Part shown: piece by piece, positions 16,349-24,051 of the stretch
How the letters are laid out: each line of letters begins with the position of its first letter
Position numbering within the stretch: position 1 is the stretch's first letter
Source: Actinomyces radicidentis
GTDB taxonomy: Bacteria > Actinomycetota > Actinomycetes > Actinomycetales > Actinomycetaceae
NCBI RefSeq assembly: GCF_001553565.1
Contig: NZ_CP014228.1
Location: forward strand, 1,550,001 to 1,614,000
Direction of reading: 5' to 3'
Length of the DNA: 64,000 bases
The notes under the pieces: model-generated
Database searches by the model: none
What the model was told of the DNA's origin: nothing
What the model saw: only the letters and a program-made list of their open reading frames with translations
Program-made: the position numbers and the translations under genes

Positions 16349-17537
16349 GTGCTCCACGCTACCTTTGCGACCCCTGATCTGACCGTGTTCTGCCGACTGG
16401 ACGAGCTTGGTCTGGTCGCGGTGGGGCAGTGTCCCCAGTCGGACCGGGCGGTGATCGAGTGCCGGGTTGCGGAGCCGGATCCGTGGTGTCGGGGTTGTGG
16501 CAGCCAGGGGCTTTGTCGCGGGACTGATACGCGGTTGCTCGCGCACGAGCCGTTCGGACACCGCCCGACGACGCTGCTGGTCCGGATCCGCCGATACAAG
16601 TGTTCCGGCTGCGGGCGTTCCTGGCGCGAAGACCTCACCGCGGCGGCGCCCGCGCGAGCGAAGCTGTCTCGTCGCGGGATGCGGTGGGCGCTGGAGGGCA
16701 TCGTGGTCGACCATCTCACGGTCTCGCGTGTAGCCGCGGGCTTGGGGGTGTCCTGGCACACGGCGAACACCGCGGTCCTCGCCCAGGGCAAGCGGGCACT
16801 GATCGATGACCCAGCCCGGTCCGTGCGGCGTCGCGGTGATCGGCGTCGACGAGCACGTCTGGCGCCACACCCGCCGCGGCGACAAGTACGTGACCGTGAT
16901 CATCGACCTCACCCCGGTGCGGGACAAGACCGGACCGTCACGGTTGCTGGACATGGTCCAGGGGCGTTCCAAGAGCGTGTTCAAGACCTGGCTCGCCGCC
17001 CGTGCCCAGGCCTGGCGCGATGGTGTCGAGGTTGTCGCGATGGACGGGTTCACCGGGTTCAAGACCGCTGCCGCCCAGGAACTCCCCGACGCGGTCGCGG
17101 TGATGGACCCGTTCCACGTCGTGAGATTGGCTGGCGACGCGCTCGACGAGTGCCGCCGCCGCGTCCAGCGTGACGCATTCGGGCGCCGCGGAAGGAAGGA
17201 GGATCCGCTCTACAAGGCCCGCCGCACCCTGCACACCGGAGCCGGGCTGCTCACCGAGAAGCAGCAGACCCGCCTCGAGGAGCTGTTCGCCGACGAGCAG
17301 CATGTCGAGGTCGAGGCGACCTGGGGCATCTATCAGCGGATGGTCACCGCCTACCGGGAAGCTGACCGGGGACTCGGGAAGTTCGTCATGCAGCAACTCA
17401 TCGACTCCCTCACAAGCGGTATCCCGGCCGGACTTGTCGAACTGCGCAAGCTCGGCCGGACACTGAAGCAACGGGCCATCGACGTGCTCGCGTTCTTCGA
17501 CCGGCCCGGCACCAGCAACGGTCCCACGGAGGCGATC
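16349..17537 (+). pseudogene. ISL3-family transposase, frameshifted and interrupted (5' part)
   Basis: The first frame (from GTG 16349) carries the N-terminal zinc ribbon (WCRGCGSQG; YKCSGCGRSW) and helix-turn-helix of an ISL3 transposase up to LIDDPAR near 16819. The DDE catalytic region continues in the next frame (VAVIGVDEHVWRHTRRG, then VVAMDGFTGF and DPFHVVRLAGDALDECRRR) to NGPTEA at 17537. Seven bases stand where family members have six, near 16821-16828, so one base was inserted. The last 38 codons are found at 18928-19041, after the IS110 element. Confidence 0.9.
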
Positions 17538-17589
17538 TGTGAGTCTGGAATCGGCCGGTCTGGGACTGGCTGGTCATGATGGATGTCGG

Positions 17590-17780
17590 CCGTGTCGACC
17601 GGGGTGTGACTCTCGAAGCAATTGGCCCGCTTGCGGTGTCTTTCCGTTGAATTGTCCGCCCGGGTCGGCGCGGCCGGCGCCGTCCGGCCCACCTCGGTGG
17701 CCTCATCAGGAGACTGCCCGACCCCTGCGGGGTCGTGGCCCATCACAGATTCGCCCCGACGTGACCTCTTCCCGGACCGG
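17590..17780 (+). ncRNA. predicted IS110 bridge RNA
   Basis: Two consecutive loop structures fit the bridge-RNA model known from IS621. Target loop: closing stem 17596-17604 with 17659-17667; right guide UCCGUUGA (17643-17650) complements the right target TCAACGGG with one wobble; left guide GAAGCAATT (17615-17623) resembles left target GAGGCGATC by six of nine with three transitions. Donor loop: closing stem 17682-17687 with 17772-17777; left guide AGGAGACT (17708-17715) matches right-end DNA AGGAGATT in seven of eight; hairpin CGACCCC-tgc-GGGGTCG; right guide TCACAGA (17743-17749) exactly complements the core and left end TCTGTGA. Both right guides end in GA, complement of core TC. Exact RNA ends are not known. 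Confidence 0.8.
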
Positions 17781-17837
17781 TGCCGGCCGCTCAGCGACCG
17801 TGACCCTGTCGGTTTGAAGAGAGGAGCGTCGATCGCC

Positions 17838-18911
17838 ATGGCTATCGTCGCGCATGCCCGCCCGTTCGTCATCGGCGTGGATACCCACGCCCGCAACCAC
17901 GCCATCTCGATCCTGGCCTGCCCCACCGGTGAGATCGTCGATGAGGCCCAGTTCCCCGCCACCGCAGCGGGTCTGTCACGAGCCGTGTCCTGGGGCGGAC
18001 GACGCACCGGCGGCGACGCCGGCGTGCTCTGGGTGATCGAGGGCACCGGAACCTACGGGGCACGCCTGGCGCGCGCCGCATCGGATGCTGGATACGCGGT
18101 CGTCGAGGCCCCGCGCATGAACGCCCGCGCGAACCGCGGCATCGGCAAGTCCGACCCGTTGGACGCCCGCCGCATCGCCGCCGCAGCGCTCCCGCTCCAG
18201 GACACGCAGCTGCGCGAACCGCGCGCTGACGACGGTATCCGCGCCGCCGTCAAGGTGCTGCTGGCATCTCGTGATCACATGAGCACCGAGCGCACCGCGA
18301 CGATCAACGCGCTCACCGCGCTGCTGCGAGTGGTCGACCTCGGAATCGACGCCCGCCGCCCGCTCACCGCGACGCAGATCGTCACGATCGCGGCATGGAG
18401 AACACGCGACGAAAACCTCGCCACCGCTACAGCCCGAGGCGAAGCCACCCGTCTCGCCAAGCGCGTCGCCGCACTCGACACTGAACTCAAGGACATCACC
18501 AAGCGGATCACCGATCTCGTCCGCCAGAGCCCTGCAGGCACGCTCCTTGACCAGCCCGGAATCGGGCCGGTCACCGCCGCCGTCGCGTTGACCGCCTGGT
18601 CGCATCTGGGTCGCATCAGATCCGAGGCCGCGTTCGCCAGCCTCGCCGGTGTCAGCCCGATCCCCGCGTCCTCGGGCAACACCGTCCGGCACCGCATCAA
18701 CCGCGGCGGTGACCGACGCCTGAACCGCGCCCTCCACATGGCCATCGTCACCCGCATGCGCATGGACCCCCGCACCCGCGCCTACGTCGAGCGCCGCACC
18801 GCCGAAGGACGCAGCCTCCGCGAGATTCGTCGCTGCCTCAAGCGATACCTCGCCCGTGAGATCTACCGACACCTCAACACCGCAGCCCGGGCCCAGCTCA
18901 AGACGACTTGA
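17838..18911 (+). CDS. IS110-family transposase (bridge-RNA guided recombinase)
   Basis: A 357-residue protein. The N-terminal RuvC-like DEDD domain shows Asp in VIGVDTHARNH (about residue 15), Glu in WVIEGTGTYG (about 71) and the two Asp of GKSDPLDARRIA (about 110). The C-terminal Tnp20 domain has the helix-hairpin-helix LLDQPGIGPVTAA and the segment FASLAGVSPIPASSGN, which holds the expected catalytic Ser, followed by RHRINRGGDRRLNRALH. ATG 17838 follows GAGGAG at 17821-17826. All family residues are present, so it should be active. The stop codon overlaps a TTGACA hexamer. Confidence 0.95.
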   Translation: MAIVAHARPFVIGVDTHARNHAISILACPTGEIVDEAQFPATAAGLSRAVSWGGRRTGGDAGVLWVIEGTGTYGARLARAASDAGYAVVEAPRMNARANRGIGKSDPLDARRIAAAALPLQDTQLREPRADDGIRAAVKVLLASRDHMSTERTATINALTALLRVVDLGIDARRPLTATQIVTIAAWRTRDENLATATARGEATRLAKRVAALDTELKDITKRITDLVRQSPAGTLLDQPGIGPVTAAVALTAWSHLGRIRSEAAFASLAGVSPIPASSGNTVRHRINRGGDRRLNRALHMAIVTRMRMDPRTRAYVERRTAEGRSLREIRRCLKRYLAREIYRHLNTAARAQLKTT

Positions 18912-18913
18912 CA
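18908..18913 (+). promoter_or_regulatory. -35 element of a predicted circle-junction promoter
   Basis: A consensus TTGACA at the right end of the IS110 element, overlapping the transposase stop. In a circular form it would stand 17 nt before GAGTCT (17541-17546) of the left end, a weak -10 (only A2 and T6 fit). Junction promoters are known in this family and would transcribe the bridge RNA and transposase. Confidence 0.5.
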
Positions 18914-18927
18914 GACATAGGAGATTC

Positions 18928-19041
18928 AACGGGCGCCTCGAACACCTCCGCGGCTCCGCCCTGGGCTTCCGGAACCTCACGAACTACATCTCACGGAGTC
19001 TGCTCGAAGCCGGCGGCTTCAGACCCCACCTACACCCTTGA
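18928..19041 (+). pseudogene. 3' end of the interrupted ISL3 transposase
   Basis: Encodes NGRLEHLRGSALGFRNLT and then SRSLLEAGGFRPHLHP with TGA, the usual ISL3 transposase C-terminus. It continues directly from NGPTEA at 17537 when the IS110 element is removed. Confidence 0.93.
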
Positions 19042-19053
19042 TTACGAAGAGCC

Positions 19054-19061
19054 AGCAATCC
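19054..19061. repeat. right target-site duplication of the ISL3 element
   Basis: AGCAATCC, identical to 16229-16236. Confidence 0.93.
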
Positions 19062-19213
19062 CTTGGTTTGTGTGCACGGCGTGTGCAGATGGTGCTCGGT
19101 CGCGGTTCCCCTCGGAGATGCCTGCGGGACCATGACACTGCCTGTGTAGGTGGGAGTCAACGATCCCCTCAGAGCGCTGGTAGGGCTTGGGGGGCGCTGG
19201 TTGGTCCTGCTGG

Positions 19214-20587
19214 TCAAAGTCTGCGGAACCAGGCAACGACGCGATCCCAGACATTTCGGCGGGCAGGTTCTCCTAGTTCACTCGGTGCAGCTGACTCCGG
19301 CGAGTCAGGTTCTGGGATGGGTGCGACGGGTTTCGGAGTCTCGGACGGTGTCGCAGGGACGGTAGCGAGCCAGGGGTTGACCTTCTCGTCACTTGCTGTG
19401 GGTGTGAGCCAGGGGTTGACTTGCTCCAGGGGCTCAGGGCAAGCGGACTCGGTCGACTGCGGCTGCTCCACCTCCACCGGCGCCTCCGGTGACGAGGTAG
19501 GAGCCACGGGTACGGGCACAGGCACGGGCGTGAGCGAGTCAGTGTTCCCGGCCGCCGGCGTAGCCTTACGGGCATTGATCTCGGCGAGTGCGGCACGGCG
19601 GCGCCTTTGCTCCTCGTGCCACTTGGTGAGGTCGGATCGCAGAACCCAGACAGGTCGGGTCTCCATCCTCGGGCCGTCCAAGGTGCAGACGGGTACAGGC
19701 TTGAGGATTCGTTCGCCGCTTGCGATCTGGCGAAGGACGGTCTTGGCGGACATACGGCACTCCATGAGCGCCTTGCGCTTTGCGTTGTACCGGACGGTTG
19801 ATCCGCTCACGAACAGCAGTGGGAAAGTATCTGGGGCGTTGTGAACCCAGGGGGCAACCGGCTCGTACGTCTTGCTGTCGAGCGCTGCGAGATACATGGC
19901 TCCACGCTGGCGGACCTCGCGGTCAAATGCCCGGCGTCGATCGGATACCTGGTCGGGCGCCGGCATCGGCCCATCCTCCGGAAAGAGCCAGATGGTCTTT
20001 GCGGCGCCCGCCAGCGTGCGCGAGCGGGTCCTCTCCCTAAGGGCGGTGTTCCATCGCTGGTATTCGAGCACGATCCCGCTCTCGGGCAGGTACACGTCAC
20101 CGTGTGTGGGCGTGTGTTCCACGATGGCCTCGAGGTCGAGGCTCTCAACGATGCGTGCGAGGCGCCTCTTCACCCACTTGTGCTCAGGGCCCTCAGGGCC
20201 GCCACCGAGGCCATGGGGACGGACAGAGGCTGGGTCGGTTGAGATCTCGACGACGTCGTCCTTGCAAATGCTCTTTGGGTAGAGCTTGAACACTCGCGTG
20301 GTTGGTGTGACCTGGTGTGCCACAAGGCGTGCCCCGCAGGTGGGGCACGCCAGGGTGAGCTTCCTGTTCAGGTGCACCAGGTCCCAGTCCACGTCGTCAT
20401 AGGCGTAGACCCGGCGGCTCCGCCCGCCGTCTGGCGGGTTGATGAGGAGAGCCTCGAGCTTGCCGCGTACGACAGCGTGCCGGTTGTGGTCTCTTCGTTT
20501 GTCCGGCCGGCGACGCAGTTTGGACTCGCGTTCCACGCTTGGTTGTGTATACGGGCGGTTGGATTCAGAGGAATTCAGGGTGGCCAT
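19214..20587 (-). CDS. CoiA-like nuclease-fold protein with Pro-rich tail
   Basis: A 457-residue protein. A zinc-binding CPTCG motif lies near residue 80 (TLACPTCGARLVAHQ). Residues about 130-200 look like the CoiA-type PD-(D/E)xK region: EHKWVKRRLARI, GDVYLPESGIVLEYQRWN and RTRSRTLAGAAKTIWLFPE. Residues about 330-457 are Pro/Ser/Glu-rich, with two copies of VNPWL(T/A) and an amphipathic end (VWDRVVAWFRRL). CoiA promotes DNA processing in competence in Gram-positives; the role here is unproven. Base use is less GC-rich than the flanks, and IS elements adjoin, suggesting transfer. Confidence 0.65.
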   Translation of the reverse strand: MATLNSSESNRPYTQPSVERESKLRRRPDKRRDHNRHAVVRGKLEALLINPPDGGRSRRVYAYDDVDWDLVHLNRKLTLACPTCGARLVAHQVTPTTRVFKLYPKSICKDDVVEISTDPASVRPHGLGGGPEGPEHKWVKRRLARIVESLDLEAIVEHTPTHGDVYLPESGIVLEYQRWNTALRERTRSRTLAGAAKTIWLFPEDGPMPAPDQVSDRRRAFDREVRQRGAMYLAALDSKTYEPVAPWVHNAPDTFPLLFVSGSTVRYNAKRKALMECRMSAKTVLRQIASGERILKPVPVCTLDGPRMETRPVWVLRSDLTKWHEEQRRRRAALAEINARKATPAAGNTDSLTPVPVPVPVAPTSSPEAPVEVEQPQSTESACPEPLEQVNPWLTPTASDEKVNPWLATVPATPSETPKPVAPIPEPDSPESAAPSELGEPARRNVWDRVVAWFRRL

Positions 20588-20703
20588 GGCTCAGTCATAC
20601 CGTCGGGTACTGACACGAATTCCGCGCCCTTTACAGCCTTGCGGCTTGGTTGCAGCCGCACCAGGCCGACTAGCGCCGGGTGGGGACCTTGTCCAGTGAG
20701 CGC

Positions 20704-20914
20704 CTAGCCCGTCGGCTCGATGGCGTTGCGGTGCACGGCCACGATCCAGGACGCCGTCCCGGTCCACGTCAGTTGCCTTCCGGGCTCGCAGACCTCGATC
20801 GTCGAGTGCAGCGGCATGCCGTTGCGGCGCCACGCGAAGTGCGCCCCCGGTGCGGTCGACGCTGCCCGCGTGGACGAGGTGGGTGGCGTGGAGGAGATGG
20901 GAGTTGCGTGTCAT
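20704..20914 (-). pseudogene. remnant of an SRPBCC-family protein
   Basis: On the minus strand a short frame reads HFAWRRNGMPLHSTIEVCEP then GRQLTWTGTASWIVAVH, ending at TAG 20706-20704. This is the strand pattern of SRPBCC/polyketide-cyclase-like proteins (F-x-W-R-x-x-G, then STI-x-E-V-x-E-P-G-R-x-L-x-W-T-G). It lacks the N- and C-terminal parts, and the upstream codons from ATG 20914 are in another frame, so the gene is broken. The stretch 20588-20703 shows nothing. Confidence 0.5.
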
Positions 20915-20923
20915 GCGGGCACG

Positions 20924-20951
20924 CTAACGCGTCCGTGTGTTGCGTTAGGAT
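20924..20951. promoter_or_regulatory. inverted repeat and leaderless promoter of tetR
   Basis: CTAACGC (20924-20930) and GCGTTAG (20942-20948) form a 7-bp inverted repeat with an 11-bp gap. The right arm overlaps TAGGAT (20946-20951), which is 6 nt before the ATG at 20958. A TetR autoregulatory operator over a leaderless promoter is the simplest reading. Confidence 0.55.
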
Positions 20952-20957
20952 CCTCGC

Positions 20958-21566
20958 ATGGACAGCCCCGATCAGTCGCCCGCACCAGTGGGCACGGTGC
21001 GCCCTGGCGGGCGGACCTCGCGCACCCGCGACGCCGTCCTCGCCGCCGCGCGCCGCATCCTCGCCTCGGAGGGCGCCGCGGGCATGACGATGGAGCGGCT
21101 CGCCCGCGCCTCGGGCGTCCACAGGACGTCGATCTACCGGCGCTGGGGAACGCTCGCCGGCGTCGTCGCGGACCTCGCCGCCCAGGTCGGCGAGGGGCTC
21201 GACCATCCGGAGACGGGCACGCTCGAGGGTGACCTGCGCGCACTCACCGACCAGCTCGCCTCCTGGCTCGACGGCGACGGCCGCGCCCTCGTCCGCGCGC
21301 TCCTCGCATGGCCGGACCCGGACGTGCGCGCCCACCTAGACGCCTTCTGGAGCGGGCGCCGGCGGATCCTTGCGGAGGTGCTGGGAGCCCACGGGGCCGC
21401 CGTCGAGGCCGAGATGGTCGCCCGCGTGCTCGCCGGAGCCCTCTACTACCAGGCGCTCCTCGAGGACGAGCAGCCCGACGCCGCAGCGGTCCAGAGCGCC
21501 GTCGACGCCGCCGTGGCGCTCATCGACGCTCGCGAGACGCAGGGGGCCGGACCGTGCGCGCCGTGA
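20958..21566 (+). CDS. TetR/AcrR-family regulator
   Basis: A 202-residue protein: N-terminal helix-turn-helix (GAAGMTMERLARASGVHRTS, then IYRRWG) at about residues 38-65 and a C-terminal ligand domain. It is coupled to the downstream membrane protein gene by a GTGA overlap. The inverted repeat over its promoter suggests autoregulation. Confidence 0.92.
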   Translation: MDSPDQSPAPVGTVRPGGRTSRTRDAVLAAARRILASEGAAGMTMERLARASGVHRTSIYRRWGTLAGVVADLAAQVGEGLDHPETGTLEGDLRALTDQLASWLDGDGRALVRALLAWPDPDVRAHLDAFWSGRRRILAEVLGAHGAAVEAEMVARVLAGALYYQALLEDEQPDAAAVQSAVDAAVALIDARETQGAGPCAP

Positions 21567-22117
21567 CCGTGGGCCGCGCGCCCGACGACGTCACCCTCGC
21601 CTGCGTCGGGCTCCTCGCTGCGTGGGCCGTCAACGACGTCGAGGAGCTCCTCACCATGCGCGAGGACTCCGCCGCGCTCCTGGCTCGTGCGCCGCGATGG
21701 ATCCCGGTTCCGGACGGCCTGCGCGCCCACGGCCTCACCCAGCGCCACGTCAACGCGAGCATCGCCGCCATGGGCGCGCTCATCGCCGCGGCCAGCGCCG
21801 ACGGTGTGCGCAGCCGCGGACAGTCCGTCCTGTTCCAGAGCACGCTGCTGGGCTTCGGCCTGCACGGCTTCGGCCATCTCGTCCAGGCTGCCGTCGGCCG
21901 GCGCTGGACCACCGGCGCGCGCACGAGCCCGACGGTCGTCATCCCGTACTGGCTCTGGGCCTCCCGCGTCCTGCGCCGCCAGGGTGTCGACCCGACGGCG
22001 CACGTCTCCTGGCCCCTCGCGGCCTCGACCCCTCTCGTCATGGCCGCGGTCCACGCCGGCACCGCCGCCTTCGCAGCCATCGCGCTCACCACCGCGAAGA
22101 AGGCCGCCGCGCGCTGA
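21563..22117 (+). CDS. HXXEE-like membrane protein
   Basis: A 184-residue membrane protein with about four to five hydrophobic segments. The motif AWAVNDVEELLTM near residue 18 matches the HXXEE family signature except that the first His is Asn, and HGFGHLVQA near residue 95 supplies the second conserved His pair. GTG at 21563 overlaps the tetR stop. Function unknown; the TetR probably controls both genes. Confidence 0.65.
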   Translation: MTVGRAPDDVTLACVGLLAAWAVNDVEELLTMREDSAALLARAPRWIPVPDGLRAHGLTQRHVNASIAAMGALIAAASADGVRSRGQSVLFQSTLLGFGLHGFGHLVQAAVGRRWTTGARTSPTVVIPYWLWASRVLRRQGVDPTAHVSWPLAASTPLVMAAVHAGTAAFAAIALTTAKKAAAR

Positions 22118-22187
22118 CGGAGCTCCACGACGCAGACCCACTGGCGTGAGCTGGGCACCTCGTCGCGCACGACGTGGCCCTTGCTGA

Positions 22188-22225
22188 AATAGTACGAATA
22201 TAGGACTATCGTGATCTAATAGTAC
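22188..22225. promoter_or_regulatory. AT-rich promoter with MarR-type repeats
   Basis: AATAGTAC occurs at 22188-22195 and 22218-22225 (30 bp apart). ATAGT (22189-22193) and ACTAT (22205-22209) form an inverted repeat with an 11-bp gap. This is one of the few AT-rich spots in the window, and the operon behind it ends with a marR gene, so a MarR operator is likely. Confidence 0.5.
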
Positions 22226-22246
22226 TTGGGTGGACAGGAGAGAGAT

Positions 22247-22981
22247 ATGCGTGTGGTCGTCTTCGGGGCCGCTGGCCCGACCGGTGAGCTGCTGGTGCGT
22301 CAGGCCCTGGCGTGGGGCCTGGAGGTGGTGGCCGTGACGCGCCGTGCAGGCGCGTACCCGCTCAGTCACGACCGCCTGGCGGTGGCGCGGGCCGACGCCA
22401 CCGACCCGTCACAGGTCGAGGCCGCGGTGGCCGGTGCGGACGCCGTGGTCTCGGTGCTGGGCACCAGGTACAGCCGCGAGCCCATCACGCTGTACTCCAC
22501 GAGCGCCCGCGCCATCATCGCCGCGATGAGCCGCCACGGTGTGCGGCGCCTGGTGGTGACCTCCTCGTCGGCGGCAAACCCGTGGGTCGACCCCGGCTGG
22601 TCATGGATCGAGCGCAACGTCGCCCGACGGATCCTGGACCGCTTGGGCGCCACGCTGTACGAGGACATGCGCCGCATGGAGCAGATCGTCCGGGCCAGCA
22701 ACCTCGAGTGGACCATCATGCGACCCCTGGGCCTGGCGAACATGGAGGCCCCGACCCAGTACGCGGTGCAGGTGGACCACATCGCCGGCAAGCAGACCGC
22801 CCGGCGCGACCTGGCCGCCGCCATCCTCGACGAGCTCACCCCCGCCGCCCCCGACGCTCAGGCGCACGTGGGCAAGTGCGTCGCGGTCGCCACCACCAAC
22901 AAGACGGTCAGCCTGCCGGCCACCATCTGGCGAGAAGGCATCCGCCCCAAGCTGCCCACCCGCTTCCGAGCCCAGCACTGA
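22247..22981 (+). CDS. NAD(P)-binding atypical SDR (NmrA-like)
   Basis: A 244-residue protein with the glycine-rich nucleotide site VVVFGAAGPTGELLVRQAL at the N-terminus and the strand VVSVLGTRYS near residue 75. The YxxxK pair of classical SDRs is not evident. ATG 22247 follows AGGAGA and is chosen over an upstream in-frame start. It heads an operon with a quinone-oxidoreductase-like gene and marR, suggesting a redox stress or detoxification response. Confidence 0.85.
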   Translation: MRVVVFGAAGPTGELLVRQALAWGLEVVAVTRRAGAYPLSHDRLAVARADATDPSQVEAAVAGADAVVSVLGTRYSREPITLYSTSARAIIAAMSRHGVRRLVVTSSSAANPWVDPGWSWIERNVARRILDRLGATLYEDMRRMEQIVRASNLEWTIMRPLGLANMEAPTQYAVQVDHIAGKQTARRDLAAAILDELTPAAPDAQAHVGKCVAVATTNKTVSLPATIWREGIRPKLPTRFRAQH

Positions 22982-23013
22982 CGGCCACGAGCAGCCCCAT
23001 CGAGAAAGAGCCC

Positions 23014-24051
23014 ATGATGACCAGAGCCGTCCAGTACGACCACTTCGGCGACCCGGAGGTACTGCGGATCGTCGACGTCCCCGCACCGGAACCGGCGCCA
23101 GGGGAGGTGCTCATCGCCGTTCACTCGGCCGGGCTGAACCCGATCGATGTCAAGACCGTCGCCGGAGCGTTCCCCGTGCGGCCCGCCGAGGCGCTGGGCC
23201 GCGTGCGTGACCCGCGCCGCTGGCTGCGCCACTCCTTCCCCCGCACGCTGGGGCGCGACTTCGCCGGCACCATCACCTCCCTCGGCGACGGCGTCACGGG
23301 CCTGAGCGTGGGGCAGGAGGTCTGCGGAACGCTGCGCAGCGCCCCCACCCAGGCCAGCGCGCGCGGGGCGGTCACCGAGCTGCTCGCAGCCCCCGCCAGC
23401 GACGTCATCCCCAGACCCGAGGCCCTGCCGGTCGCCGTCGCGGCCTGCCTGGGGGTCGCCGCGCAGACCGCGTGCGGAGCCCTGCGCGCCCTCGACATCG
23501 AGCAGGGCGACACCGTGGTGATCAGCGGCGCCTCCGGCGGGGTCGGGTCCCTCGCCGTCCAGCTCGCCGCACGACGGGGAGCCCGTGTCATCGGCATCGC
23601 GGGCCCGGCCAGCGCCGACCGCCTGCGCGCCCTGGGCGCCGAACCCGTCAGCTACGAGAGCGACATCGCGGCGCAGATCGCACGCGCCGCCGCCGAGCGA
23701 CCGGTCACGAAGCTCCTGGACTGCCACGGCGGCTACGCGCGTCTCGGCCTCGACCTCGGACTGTCCGGACGCAGCATCGCGACCCTCGTGCCCTCACCCC
23801 TCGTGGTGCTCAGGCACGTCCGCTTCACCGGCTCACGCCACGCCCTGCCCGGCGACCTGGAACAGGTCGCCGACCTCGCGGCGGCAGGCACACTGGTGAC
23901 CCCACCGACCACCCCCATCCCCTTCGACGCCCACGCCATCCGACAGGCGTGCAGCCGGCTCCTGGACGGCCGCGTCACCGGGAAGCTGGTCATCAACCTG
24001 ACCGACGACAACCATGACAACCAGGAGGGCCCCTCCCATGGAGCTGCATGA
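23014..24051 (+). CDS. NADP-dependent zinc-independent oxidoreductase (QOR-like)
   Basis: A 345-residue medium-chain dehydrogenase of the quinone oxidoreductase type: substrate domain with HSAGLNPIDVKTVAG and LGRDFAGTI, then the Rossmann fold VVISGASGGVGSLAVQLA near residue 170. No structural zinc Cys cluster is seen. ATG 23014 and 23017 are adjacent; either may start. The 3' end overlaps the marR start by 14 bp. Confidence 0.88.
   Translation: MMTRAVQYDHFGDPEVLRIVDVPAPEPAPGEVLIAVHSAGLNPIDVKTVAGAFPVRPAEALGRVRDPRRWLRHSFPRTLGRDFAGTITSLGDGVTGLSVGQEVCGTLRSAPTQASARGAVTELLAAPASDVIPRPEALPVAVAACLGVAAQTACGALRALDIEQGDTVVISGASGGVGSLAVQLAARRGARVIGIAGPASADRLRALGAEPVSYESDIAAQIARAAAERPVTKLLDCHGGYARLGLDLGLSGRSIATLVPSPLVVLRHVRFTGSRHALPGDLEQVADLAAAGTLVTPPTTPIPFDAHAIRQACSRLLDGRVTGKLVINLTDDNHDNQEGPSHGAA

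Larger units (their letters stand above)
17538..18927 (+). mobile_element. IS110-family insertion sequence inside the ISL3 transposase
   Basis: The ISL3 reading frame stops at GAGGCGATC (ending 17537) and resumes with AACGGGCG at 18928, which defines the inserted 1390 bp. The dinucleotide TC is found at both junctions (17536-17537 and 18926-18927), as expected for IS110 recombination at a 2-bp core; there are no terminal inverted repeats. A long 300-bp non-coding left end precedes one transposase gene, and the right end is only 16 bp: the layout of the IS110 subgroup rather than IS1111. It appears intact. Confidence 0.93.
16237..19053 (+). mobile_element. ISL3-family insertion sequence, interrupted by an IS110-family element
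   Basis: The ends are GGCTCTTCG at 16237-16245 and its complement CGAAGAGCC at 19045-19053; beyond this the inverted repeats are imperfect but recognisable over about 20 bp. An 8-bp target duplication (AGCAATCC) flanks it. Without the internal element it is about 1.4 kb, a normal ISL3 size. Its transposase has a one-base insertion near 16821-16828 and is split at 17537/18928, so the element cannot move by itself. Confidence 0.93.

Noticed and set aside
16806-16830. Programmed frameshift in the ISL3 transposase
   Set aside because: There is no slippery run at the shift, and ISL3 transposases are normally one frame; a one-base insertion is simpler.
17538-17837. Protein-coding extension of the IS110 transposase upstream of 17838
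   Set aside because: The frame is open for 72 more codons, but the sequence fits bridge-RNA loops, GAGGAG supports 17838, and the protein is full length from there.
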